Assembly: GCA_028708425.1 (NCBI GenBank)
Contig: JAQVYY010000002.1
Span: 104,626-168,625, forward strand
DNA: 64,000 nucleotides
Source of the DNA: Bacteroidales bacterium
GTDB lineage: Bacteria; Bacteroidota; Bacteroidia; Bacteroidales; Tenuifilaceae
Reading direction: 5' to 3'
Part shown: in pieces, positions 1 to 10,000 of the stretch
Layout: the number at the start of each line of letters is the position of its first letter
Position numbering within the stretch: the stretch's first letter is position 1
Notes under the pieces: generated by a model
What the model was told of the DNA's origin: nothing
The model's database searches: none
What the model saw: the letters and a program-made list of their open reading frames with translations, nothing else
Position numbers and translations under genes: made by a program

Positions 1-1704
1 CCATTCGTAAGCGATGAGGTACCAACGGCCAATGATGCAATTGCTGGAGCACGCGATATTATTGCCGAGTGGATTAGTGAAAGCCAGAGAGCTCGAAATA
101 TTGTACGAAAGCACTTTCGTAAATCTGCCACCATTAGCTCAAAGCTTGTTAAGGGGAAAGAGGAGGAGGGTGCAAAGTATTCCGACTATTTCGATTGGAA
201 CGAGCACATTAAGCGATGCGCATCGCATCGTTTTTTGGCAATGCGACGTGGGCAAACCGAGGGCTTTTTAAAAGTATCCATTGCGCCTCCTGCCGACGAT
301 GTGCTCGACGACCTCTCGCAAGCTTTTGTTAAGTACGATAACGAGTCTGCCGATCATGTAGATTTGGCCATTGAGGATAGCTACAAGCGGCTTATTGAGC
401 CAAGCATTGAGAATGAATTTACCTCAGCACTCAAAGAATCGGCCGATTTAGAGGCCATCAAGGTTTTTTCCGATAACCTAAGGCAGCTGCTATTGGCTTC
501 ACCCCTAGGCCAAAAAAACGTGCTGGCATTAGATCCTGGATATCGTAGCGGATGTAAGCTGGTGTGCCTCGATTCGCAAGGCAATTTAAAGCATAACGAG
601 ACGATATACCCTCATCAGCCCCAGAATGAGCAGAGTAAAGCCATGAGTAAAATATCGGCACTAGTCGATACCTATAAGATTGAGGCCATTGCCATAGGTA
701 ACGGAACGGCCAGTCGCGAAACCGAATCGCTGGTAAAGCGTATCCGTTTTAATAAGGATGTTAACGTTTATATGGTTAGCGAGGATGGTGCTTCAATCTA
801 CTCTGCATCTTCAGTGGCACGCGAAGAGTTTCCAGAATACGATGTAACCGTTAGGGGTGCTGTGTCCATTGGTCGTAGGTTGATGGATCCGCTTGCCGAG
901 CTGGTGAAAATTGATCCCAAATCAATAGGGGTAGGGCAATATCAGCACGATGTTGATCAGGGTAAGCTTAGGCATGGCCTCGATACCGTGGTTGAAAGTT
1001 GCGTTAACCATGTGGGCGTTAACCTGAATACGGCCAGCAAACATTTGCTAACCTACATTTCAGGATTAGGCCCTCAGCTGGCTAAAAATATAGTGGAGCA
1101 TAGGCGCAAAAATGGTGATTTTACCTCCCGTTCGCAGATAAAAAAAGTACCCCGACTGGGCGCAAAGGCTTTTGAGCAGTGTGCAGGATTTATGAGGATA
1201 GTTAATGCCGACAACCCATTGGATAATAGTGCTGTACACCCCGAAAGTTACCATGTGGTTGAGCAAATGGCGCACGACTTGGATTGTACCGTTAACGATT
1301 TGCTTACCGATGAGGCTAAAAGAAAACGGATAGACATAAATAGGTACGTAACGAGCAAAATCGGTTTGCCTACCCTAAAGGATATTGTTGAGGAGCTGGC
1401 TAAGCCTGGGCGAGATCCACGACAGGGTATAAAGGTATTCGAATTTGCCGAAGGAATTTACTCCATTGAGCAATTATTCTCAGGAATGGTTATACCAGGT
1501 ATAATAACCAACATAACTAATTTTGGTGCTTTTGTTGATATTGGCGTTAAGCAGGATGGATTGGTACACATTTCGCAAATGGCCGATAGGTTTATTTCAA
1601 ATCCAAACGATGTGGTTAAGTTGCATCAGCATGTAAAGGTAAAAGTGCTTGAGGTAGATGTAAATCGTAAGCGTATTCAGCTCTCCATGAAAGGGCTTGA
1701 GTAA
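1..1704 (+). CDS. tex: Tex-family S1 RNA-binding transcription accessory protein, 3' part
   Basis: The frame is open from base 1, so the 5' end lies outside the window; 567 residues are visible. Tex is a conserved cytoplasmic nucleic-acid-binding protein linked to transcription and RNA turnover. Seen here are a YqgF/RNase H-like fold beginning at ALDPGYRSGCK (about residues 175-300), a helix-hairpin-helix stretch (SGLGPQLAKNIVEHR, then VPRLGAKAFEQCAG, about 350-400), and a C-terminal S1 domain (GIITNITNFGAFVDIG to RIQLSMKGLE, about 495-567). The order and C-terminal end match full-length Tex of about 700-780 residues, so only the N-terminal helical domain is missing. The ATG at 235 is an internal methionine, because homologous sequence continues upstream of it. 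A copy of the window-wide repeat begins 74 bases after the stop. Confidence 0.95.
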   Translation, partial: PFVSDEVPTANDAIAGARDIIAEWISESQRARNIVRKHFRKSATISSKLVKGKEEEGAKYSDYFDWNEHIKRCASHRFLAMRRGQTEGFLKVSIAPPADDVLDDLSQAFVKYDNESADHVDLAIEDSYKRLIEPSIENEFTSALKESADLEAIKVFSDNLRQLLLASPLGQKNVLALDPGYRSGCKLVCLDSQGNLKHNETIYPHQPQNEQSKAMSKISALVDTYKIEAIAIGNGTASRETESLVKRIRFNKDVNVYMVSEDGASIYSASSVAREEFPEYDVTVRGAVSIGRRLMDPLAELVKIDPKSIGVGQYQHDVDQGKLRHGLDTVVESCVNHVGVNLNTASKHLLTYISGLGPQLAKNIVEHRRKNGDFTSRSQIKKVPRLGAKAFEQCAGFMRIVNADNPLDNSAVHPESYHVVEQMAHDLDCTVNDLLTDEAKRKRIDINRYVTSKIGLPTLKDIVEELAKPGRDPRQGIKVFEFAEGIYSIEQLFSGMVIPGIITNITNFGAFVDIGVKQDGLVHISQMADRFISNPNDVVKLHQHVKVKVLEVDVNRKRIQLSMKGLE

Positions 1705-1778
1705 TGATAGACGGGATGTGAGGAAAAAAGTAAAAAGCCAACCGGCAGTAGCCAATATAAACAACCTATACCTTTTAG

Positions 1779-1865
1779 TTATCCCGCATTATTCATCAAA
1801 TTTGTTGAGGATGAATGCAAATGCTGGGTTGGAGTCAGCAACTATTCGAATGAATAATTGCGGAT
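1779..1865 (+). repeat. TTAACCC/GGGGTTAA interspersed repeat, copy 1 (short form)
   Basis: Degenerate short copy lying between tex and sodB. The left hairpin (CCCGCATTATTCATC paired with GATGAATGCAAATGC) and the right hairpin (CTATTCgaatGAATAATTG) are present, and the central part is deleted. Its right end ATTG (1857-1860) lies 22 bases upstream of the TAAATTTG at 1883-1890. Confidence 0.85.
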
Positions 1866-1890
1866 ATATGCTAAAAATTTGCTAAATTTG
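1857..1890 (+). promoter_or_regulatory. Probable sodB promoter
   Basis: TAAATTTG at 1883-1890 fits the Bacteroidota -7 element TAnnTTTG. The only -33 candidate is ATTG at 1857-1860, 22 bases upstream and inside the end of the repeat. Transcription would start near 1897, leaving about 39 bases of leader before the sodB ATG. Confidence 0.5.
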
Positions 1891-1935
1891 CTTATAACAT
1901 AATATTCAAATTGTTGAACCTAAAAAATACTACTT

Positions 1936-2511
1936 ATGGAATTTAAACTACCCGAATTAAATTACGCCAAGGGTGCTCTTGCACCAAATATCAGTGAAAA
2001 AACACTCGATTTTCATCACGGCAAACACCATCAGGCCTATGTTAACAACCTTAACAACCTGATTAAGGGTACCCGTTTTGAGAATGCTGACCTAGAAACC
2101 ATTGTTAAGGAGTCCGACGGTGGAATATTTAATAATGGTGCGCAGGTATGGAACCACACCTTTTACTTTGAAGCGTTTTCGACGAACCCACAGGCTGAGC
2201 CTAAGGGTAAATTAGCCGAGGCCATTGAGCGCGATTTTGGCTCGTTCGCCAAGTTTAAAGAAGATTTTAGCAAAGCAGCAGCTACCCTTTTCGGATCGGG
2301 GTGGGCATGGCTGGTTAAGGACAGCTCCGGTAAGCTAAAAATTGTTCAGGAGTCTAATGCGGGTAACCCATTACGCGATGGATTTACCCCGCTTTTAACC
2401 TGCGATGTATGGGAACATGCATACTATCTCGACTACCAAAACAAGCGCCCCGATTATATTGAGGCATTCTGGAAACTAGTCGACTGGGCAGTTGTTGAAA
2501 AACGATTTTAG
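1936..2511 (+). CDS. sodB: Superoxide dismutase [Fe]
   Basis: A 191-residue cytoplasmic enzyme converting superoxide to O2 and H2O2, of normal length for FeSOD. The N-terminal alpha-hairpin domain carries the first metal ligand at His27 in FHHGKHHQAY. The second ligand is the His of AQVWNHTFYF, and the C-terminal pair is the Asp and His of DVWEHAYYLDYQNKRPDY. NGAQVWNHTFY and GSGWAWLV are typical of the iron (or cambialistic) branch, but metal choice cannot be proven from sequence. The gene stands alone with its own promoter and terminator. An oxygen-defence enzyme suits an anaerobe that meets oxygen. Confidence 0.97.
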   Translation: MEFKLPELNYAKGALAPNISEKTLDFHHGKHHQAYVNNLNNLIKGTRFENADLETIVKESDGGIFNNGAQVWNHTFYFEAFSTNPQAEPKGKLAEAIERDFGSFAKFKEDFSKAAATLFGSGWAWLVKDSSGKLKIVQESNAGNPLRDGFTPLLTCDVWEHAYYLDYQNKRPDYIEAFWKLVDWAVVEKRF

Positions 2512-2560
2512 GGTAGGGGCACACAATCTACTCAGTTGAAACATTATCATTAGTAAATAG

Positions 2561-2600
2561 AAAAAAGAGGGCAGATCAATTTTGGTCTTGCCCTTTTTTT
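2561..2600 (+). terminator. sodB rho-independent terminator
   Basis: A-rich run, stem of GGGCA-GA pairing with TC-TTGCCC around an A/T-rich loop, then seven Ts; 50 bases after the sodB stop. Confidence 0.8.
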
Positions 2601-2691
2601 AATAGAGGGTCGCGAGTTACGAGTTGCGTGTTTGTAAAATCGAATGGACTTTGCGTAGCACCAAAGGCTAAAAGCTAATAGTTAACAGCAA

Positions 2692-2734
2692 GGTTGAGGT
2701 TGAGGTTGAGGTTGAGGTTAAGGTTGAGGCTGAG
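2692..2734 (+). repeat. (GGTTGA)n hexanucleotide tract, about 7 units
   Basis: About seven units of GGTTGA with one GGTTAA and one GGCTGA variant. It is intergenic, so length changes would not shift a reading frame. Confidence 0.9.
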
Positions 2735-2763
2735 ATGATTGCGAGTTTACGCATCCGAACGGT

Positions 2764-2838
2764 AGCTTCGAGAGCCTCAGCTATCGGGGTGCCTGAGCGT
2801 TGCACTAAGGAACTCGAAGTGGCTCTCGAAGGCACTGG
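2764..2838. repeat. Hairpin module TTCGAGAGCC...GGCTCTCGAA, copy 1
   Basis: AGCTTCGAGAGCCTCAGCTA and the facing arm GGCTCTCGAAGGCAC enclose about 35 bases. A second, shorter copy with the same arms lies at 21592-21632. Confidence 0.75.
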
Positions 2839-2981
2839 TTAGTCATCGCAAAAAAACAACCACAATCTGTGCTAATCTGCGTAATCTGCGGACAAAAAAA
2901 CAGTGTAAATCAGTAAAATCAGCGTCATCAGTGTTCCAACCAACCGCTCACCCCTCACCCCTCACTGCTCACTCCTTACCC

Positions 2982-3968
2982 CTAAAATGCTGGACAAGGA
3001 AGTGCCCTATATCTTTTTCGGGTTTTTACCTTAAAGGTGTAGTTTACTGATAGCTCGTGCGATCCACCCGAACCGAATCCTAGGCTTGAGAGGGTAAAGT
3101 CGTAGCTATAGGCAACGCTAAATTCATCCTGCTTATATCCAAATAGGAATGCCACCGCATCGGTTCCAGGATACTCCTTAACCAGCGGGATTCCCCTATA
3201 CCAAGCACCAAACATAAAGGGTTGGCGATACCAGTACAAGCCCAAATCGAGCTGTTTGTAGTCGCCCATAAACCGTAGGTTAAAGGCAGTGGTTATGCTC
3301 TCCTCAATTGGACGCATTATAAAGCCCTTTAGCACAAACCTGGCCCCACCATATACCGATATTTTGAAAGGCATCCGTGAATCAGGATCGTTATAAAATG
3401 TTTGCTTAGGCCTAAGCATATGGTCCCATGTTGCTCCTAGCCAAAGGTTATCGGTGTATGTTAATACGGAGGTAGAAACATCAATTTCGTGAATTGCATT
3501 TTCGCCTATGGGTTGAATAGATGAGGGGGGCATCGGGTCAGATGTAAGCTGATCGCCAAAAATTAGTCTAGTAAAATCAACCGATTGCTGCACGTAGTAA
3601 AAACCAATACCCGGCCTGATATGAAAATCGGGATGGGGTGTAATATCGTAGCTGTACATTAGGCCTGCGGTTGTTCGGCCCATTCTGCCATCGCCTGCCA
3701 CATCGCCTAAAAGAAGCAAGCCCAATCCGCTTTTAAAGTTTATAAAATTATGATCGTATGATACGCTGTAGGTTTGGAAAGTGCCAGGAATCATCGACCA
3801 TTGGTTGCGGTAGTTTGCAATTACCCTTTGCCCTGGAGTGCCCCCTGCATACGATGGGGCAAGGTATAGCGGGCTAGCATAAAACTGGGTAAACTGCGCA
3901 TCCTGTGCAAACCCCACCAACCCCATAAGTAGCACGGTAAGGGTTAGAACCACTCGTTTTAGCCCCAT
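2982..3968 (-). CDS. PorP/SprF family type IX secretion membrane protein
   Basis: An outer-membrane beta-barrel of the PorP/SprF family, which works with T9SS in secretion or surface attachment of particular substrates. The family hallmarks are the N-terminal AQDAQFTQFYASPLYLAPSYAG and regularly spaced beta-strands throughout. I chose the ATG at 3968 because MGLKRVVLTLTVLLMGLVGF is a standard signal peptide directly before the Ala-Gln cleavage site; the upstream in-frame ATG at 4004 would add 12 residues before it and remains possible. The gene lies about 120 bases downstream of the giant type B substrate on the same strand, the usual pairing for type B sorting-domain proteins, so the two are probably co-transcribed. 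Confidence 0.93.
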   Translation of the reverse strand: MGLKRVVLTLTVLLMGLVGFAQDAQFTQFYASPLYLAPSYAGGTPGQRVIANYRNQWSMIPGTFQTYSVSYDHNFINFKSGLGLLLLGDVAGDGRMGRTTAGLMYSYDITPHPDFHIRPGIGFYYVQQSVDFTRLIFGDQLTSDPMPPSSIQPIGENAIHEIDVSTSVLTYTDNLWLGATWDHMLRPKQTFYNDPDSRMPFKISVYGGARFVLKGFIMRPIEESITTAFNLRFMGDYKQLDLGLYWYRQPFMFGAWYRGIPLVKEYPGTDAVAFLFGYKQDEFSVAYSYDFTLSSLGFGSGGSHELSVNYTFKVKTRKRYRALPCPAF

Positions 3969-4088
3969 GTAATTACTATATGTAGTATGCAAGCACTTTA
4001 TCATAACATTATCTTAGCAACAAAATCTTCAGTATAAACAGCGTCTCTCTTTTTTAATGTACTGTACGTATTTGTAATAGCTTGTAAT

Positions 4089-7000
4089 TTATCTTAGCAA
4101 GGTAACATTTCCTCGTTTGTCGAACATATCGCCATTGGCAAAACGACCAACAGCACGCCAAACATAAACACCCTGACTGGCTAACTTGCCCTTATAGTAA
4201 CCATCCCAGCCTATATTTATGTCGTTACTTTCGAAAATTTGCTCGCCCCAGCGATTGAAAATTTGCAGCCTGTATTCCATTACACCCTCCGAAACCGGGT
4301 GGAAAACCTCATTCTTATAGTCAATGGCATCGTATACGCCACCGTTAGATCCCAGTTTGCTTGGTACAAAGGCATTGGGGAACCTAATTCTACCTGAGCC
4401 CAGCACCCATACGGCTGGGAATTTAGAGTATATATCGACACATTCGGTGCCATCATCGTTTAGCGAAAAGGCGGTTAGGGTAACTCTGTATTCGCCCATT
4501 TCTGTATAAGTATGAACAGGATCCCAATCATTTGACTCGAAGCTATTATCGCCAAATACCCAGATGCAGCTATCGGCTCGTTCGGAAAAGTTATAGAAAT
4601 GGACTCTGGCATTGGGTAGGGTAACCCTCTCGGGCATGGCCTCAAAGCTCGCTTTGGGATTCTCGTAAACCCTAAACGTTCTATAGGAGTGCTTTTCGCC
4701 ACCATCACCATAAACGGTAAGCTGTACATTGTAGTATCCAGGCTCTGTAAATGTCCACCTTGGTTCAAAGGCAGTAGAGAATGGCTCCTCCTCACCATCT
4801 ATTCTCCATTCAAAGGCCGTAGCATCTTCATCGGTTAAATAGAATAGTGATTCGTTATAAAAATTAACCTCCAATGGCGAGCAGGCCCTGTACTCGTTGG
4901 CAGAGAATAAAGATATTGGCTCAGGGGGCAAGATGGTAAACTTTTGCGAAAGGGTGTCAGCGCATTTTTCGTTGCTGATAGCTAGCGTTACCTCGTACCT
5001 AAAGTCCTCATCTTTAGGGCCCCAATGCTCGTAGGTGTGCTCAATCGTTTCCTCGGTACTGATGCTGCTATCCCCATCACCAAAGGTCCATTTGTGGGGC
5101 CAGGTGTGTGGAATGCCCTTTGGACGCGATAGATTTTTGAAGTAAACCACAGGTAACGTGCCATCCTGTGGGAATACCTGATGTGGAGGCATAATAACAA
5201 AGTCAACTATGGGCGCAGCGAATACTGTGATAGCTAACGTATCTGTATCCTCACAATCGAATTCCGACATGGCCGTAAGCGTTACATCGTAGGTTCTATC
5301 GTTGATATCATTGTTTACAAAGCGATAGTTAGGGGCAACCGATGATGATGTTATACCCCCATCGTCAAAGTTCCAAAGGTAGCTCCAGCTGTTGGTCGAG
5401 GTGTTTTCAAATTGAACCTCAAACGGATTACACTGCTCGTAAACTTGTTCCTCGGTATCAAATCTTGCTGTTACCTCGGGGTAAACGTGTATTGTTTGCG
5501 ATGTTTCGTCAGTGCATTCGTTTTCTGTCTCTACGGTTAGCCATAGGGTGTAGGGCTCAATCTCATTATTTAGGTTGCGGTACTCATGATTGGCACTTGC
5601 TGGATCCGCCGGGTCCGTGGTAACATATGGATCACTTGCATCGCCAAAATCGAATGTAAATTCAAGGGTCGATCCCCATCCTTTACCAACCGAGCTGTTG
5701 GTAATGGCCAAGTCGAAGGGCGAGCAACCCATATACTCTTCCAGCTCAATACGTGCCTTAGGCTTAGGATATACTGTTACTGTTTTTATGGTGTCGTCGA
5801 TGCAGCCATGCTGTGATTCGGCAGTTAGCTTCACGTTAAAGGTTGTATCCTTTACAAAATCAGGATTTCTGAATGTTTGCGTTGGATCTAGTACATTGGA
5901 CTGAACACCATTATCAAAATCCCAAGTATATTCGCCGTTGTTGGTTTCTCCAAAAACGTTGCTGGTATTTGTAAACTCAACATCCTCTAACGGGTGGCAA
6001 CCCTCAAGGGTCGCTTCGAAATCGGGATAAACATGGGGGAATACGCTTACCTCAATCGGAGTGGCTGTTTTAACACATCCTGCTTCATCGGTTTGGTAGG
6101 AATACTTGTTTGGATCCAGCGAGGTTTTTAGCTGAATCTGGGGTTTTTGCACCAGCAGCTCATCAGTGGCACCCAACGGATTGGTAAAGGTGATGGTTCC
6201 AGGTTCCTCTAGATCTGATGAGTTAGTTGACGCATTTGTACCATTCTCCACAAAATTCCATAGGTAGGCGTACTCGTCTGATTTAAAAGTATTACTTAAA
6301 GTTACATCCAGCGGTGTACAGCCCTCTATCCTATCAACAGTAAACGACGACTCAACCCACGGATAAACAGTTACCTGCGGAGTACTTGTGGTGGCAGTTT
6401 TAACACAGCCCAACGGATTGGTGGCGGTAAGGCTTATGTTGTAAATATGCGACTGGGTTTTATCGGCATGGCCATACTCGCGGGTTGCTGGTGTAATGCT
6501 GCTTGAGGTAGAACCATTGCCCAAATCCCAAACAAATTGGCCATTCCAAGTCGTGGTACCATCGGCTTTAACAAGGTTTACCCCCGTACTGGTATTACTG
6601 AAGCTAACGGTTAGCGGATTACACCCCTCGATAGTTGGCAAATTGAAGCTGGGGAGCATCTCGGGGTAAACCTGAATCTTGCGGGCAGCTGTATTTGCAC
6701 AAACTTCTCCAGAAATGTCATGCGTTTGGGTAATGGTAAGGCTCACGTCGTACTCCTGTACCTGGTTTGGCTCATCGTTATAAAAATGGTAAGTATGGCT
6801 TATGTCATTGGGAGCAAGAGTTTCCCCTTCGGGATTTCCATTTAGCTCGTATCCATAATCCCAAATAAACTGGGTTGGTACCCCTGTTTGGGCTTTACTA
6901 AACTTTGATGCGTTGGCAAAGGTAACCGGTAGCGGATATTCGCACACATCGCCCAGTTCGAATGTAAAGATGGACTCGACCTTGGGATGTACCCTTACAT

Positions 7001-10000
7001 CCACTTCGCGCTGAACTGTACAACCAGTTGCTATCTGTGTAGCAAAAATCTTAGTGCTAGTTATAAAATCTTCGTCGCTAAGATTTGTGAATTGCTTGGT
7101 TACCGAAGGGTCAAATGTTGTTGTACGGGTATTGCCATCGCTAAAATCCCATTGTAGCGAAACATCGTTTACTCCTCCTCCGCTGCTGCTGGCGTTTTTC
7201 ACAAATTCTAAATCAGCCCCATTAAGCCCCGAGCAAACAGCTGGAGGAATATCGTAAATTGGGTTGAGAATTGGATAAACAGTGACATCTTGTCCTGAAA
7301 CAACATGCTGACATATATTACCATCAGCCCAGTCGGTTTGAGCCCTAAAACTAAGCGAATAGGTAACCGGGTTGGTTTGATGAGAGTTTACCAAATTAAC
7401 CCCTGATAACGCATCGCCGGGAGAACTAACAGTTAAATCTGCACCACCATCATCGGTTGTTGTAAAGGCCCAGCTAAAAGTACTATTTGCAATGCTCTTG
7501 TTTGTTGAGGCATTTGTTAAATCGAGCGTTACGCCATTACACTCATCTGTAATATTAAAACTCTGTGCTGCCGTAACCCTTGGGAACACGGTAACCGGAA
7601 TAGCATCAGTTACAGTACACCCTGTTGCCAGCTGGGTGGCGGTGTATTCGGTGGCTGTGGTAAAGGGGACATCATCAATATTTAAAAAGGTGTGCGTAAC
7701 ATCATCAAAGTTGGACGACTGGGTATTCCCATCGCCAAAGTTCCACTCAATGGTCACATCGGCAGGATTGCCCCCCTTGCTGGCAGTGTTATCCTTAACA
7801 AAGGTGAGCGGCACGCCTGTTTGGCCAGAGCAAGCAGCGTCTGGGGCTAGGAAAACGGGTAATAGTTCTGGGTAAACCTTAACCTGTGTTGCAGGGGTAA
7901 TAACATCTGAGCAGGATTTATGATCTGCAGCACCTTCATTCCAAACCGTTTCGGTAAAAAATTCCAGTGAGTATGTTACGGGATCGATGGAACCGTTATT
8001 CACCAGTGAGTAACTACCTTCAGATGTAAAGTTTGCTGGGGCACCGTTAGTTAAATCATCGGGAGTAAAACGCCACTCAAAATTATTAGTACCAGTTGTT
8101 ACCCCTGTATTGCTCGATGCGTTGGCAAGCGTTACCTCCACCTCGCCCCCGCACAAGTTGCCAAGGATAAAGCTTTGTGCTGCGGTAACCGTTGGGTACA
8201 CGGTAACGGGTATATTATCCTCAAAAGTACAGCCCGTAGCTAGCTGGGTAGCGGTAAATTTAGTGGCTGTGGTAAATGGCTGGTTGCTGATATTAGTAAA
8301 TGTATGGGTAACATCATCGAAATTGGAACTGGCGGTATTGCCATCGCCAAAATCCCATGCAATGGAGATATCGTTTACATCGCCTCCGCTGCTAGTGGCG
8401 ACATCCCTTGCAAAGGTAATCTCCACACCGGTTGGGGTGGAACACTCGGCATCGGGAATATCGAAGGTTAAATCTAAATTGGGGTAAACGGTTACGGAGT
8501 TGCCAGTAACCATTTGCAAACATGTTCTCTCTTCGGCTGCACCTTGATTCCACACTGTACTCGCTGTAAACTGAAGATTGTAAAGAGCAGTATTTACAGC
8601 ATGGTTATTAATCAGGTTTATATCACTTAAATTATCACTTGGCGATGTTACGGTTTTGTCAGCACCATCGTCAGTTGTTGTAAATTCCCATACAAATGTG
8701 CTATTTGCTTTACCCTCATTGCTCGATGCATTAGTAAGATCGATTGTTGTACCATTACACTCATCGGTAATAACAAAACTTTGAGCTGCTATTACGCGGG
8801 GATAAACCGTAAAGCTATACGAATCGTCTTGGGTACAGCCCAAATGATTTTCTGCGGTTAGCGTAATGGTATAATCCTCTGGCGAAGTCCCAAAATTACG
8901 AAAGGTTTGTGAAAAATCATCCGAACTTGTGTAGGGATAAGTGTTACTGTTTCCCGTAGTAGTATTTTTAACCAGCCAACGATACTCACTAATTGAATTG
9001 CCTTGGGTTGCCGAGTTAACAAAAACATACTCGTCGTTATCGCAGTTAGCGGTTAGATTACTCGACGATAAAGCTAGCTGACTACTTAACTCAGGGTAAA
9101 CCTCAAAAGTGTAATCGTAAAAATCTTTACAGCCATATTGGTTTGTAACCTCTAGCTCAATCCACTTGCCCTCAACCAACTCGGTATTATTACTGTACGT
9201 TACCTCAATAGGACTAGCACTCTCATCAGTTGCCACCCCATTTGTATCCCAATCCCAATTGTATGGATTTGCTCCAGTTGTAACGCTATTATTGGTAACG
9301 TTGATTACCGTTGGCGTACAATTATCAGTAACATCAACCTCAAACTTGGCCAGCGGATTAGGATTAACAGTAATCTGATTGTCTACCTGTCCCACGCAGC
9401 CATCGGCGCTGGTGGCGGTTAGGTGCACATCGTAGGTTTTTTGCGCTGTGTGGCTGGTATTGGGTAGCGATGGTGTGAAGTTCTGCGCGCTGGAGCTAGT
9501 TACTAGCGTAGCCCCATCGAAAACCTGCCACTGAATATTGGTTACACTTCCGCCTGCATATAAATCGGATGTATTATCGAACGTTGCTGCCGATACGGGT
9601 GCACAATAATCGGTTGGTGCGGTGAAATCCCACTGAGCCTGCACCTCGGGGTAGATGGTAACAACAACATCATTCTTCACCAAAGTACAGTTCCCCCTAA
9701 CAGCTTCCAGCGTAATTGTTTCGTACAACGAAACACCTGTTTTATTTTCAACAGGATTGAAAACTTGATCTGCACCAGTTCGATTTTGACCCACAAACTC
9801 CCAATTATAAGTCGTACCATTATCAACAGCGCTAACATCTAAAGTAAATGGTGCACATCCAGCAAGGCTTTCAATATCAAAATTGGTTATAACCTCGGGC
9901 TCTATAGTGTAAGTTTTAGTTACAGTGCCGCTACATCCGTAGCTATTTGATGCTGTTAGCGTAACAGGCAGGTCAAAAGCAGATGATCCATTATTTTCAA

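Larger units (their letters stand above)
2601..2981. other. Gene-free spacer with simple and low-complexity repeats
   Basis: No coding ORF is supported. The stretch holds a GGTTGA hexanucleotide tract (2692-2734), a hairpin module shared with 21592-21632 (2764-2838), AATCTGCG-rich spacer DNA around 2868-2935, and a short CTCACCCCT-type tandem run (about 2945-2975) ending at the porP/sprF stop. Confidence 0.7.

Noticed and set aside
1697..1885. 62-codon ORF after tex
   Set aside because: It covers the interspersed repeat copy and has no family features; out of frame with tex.
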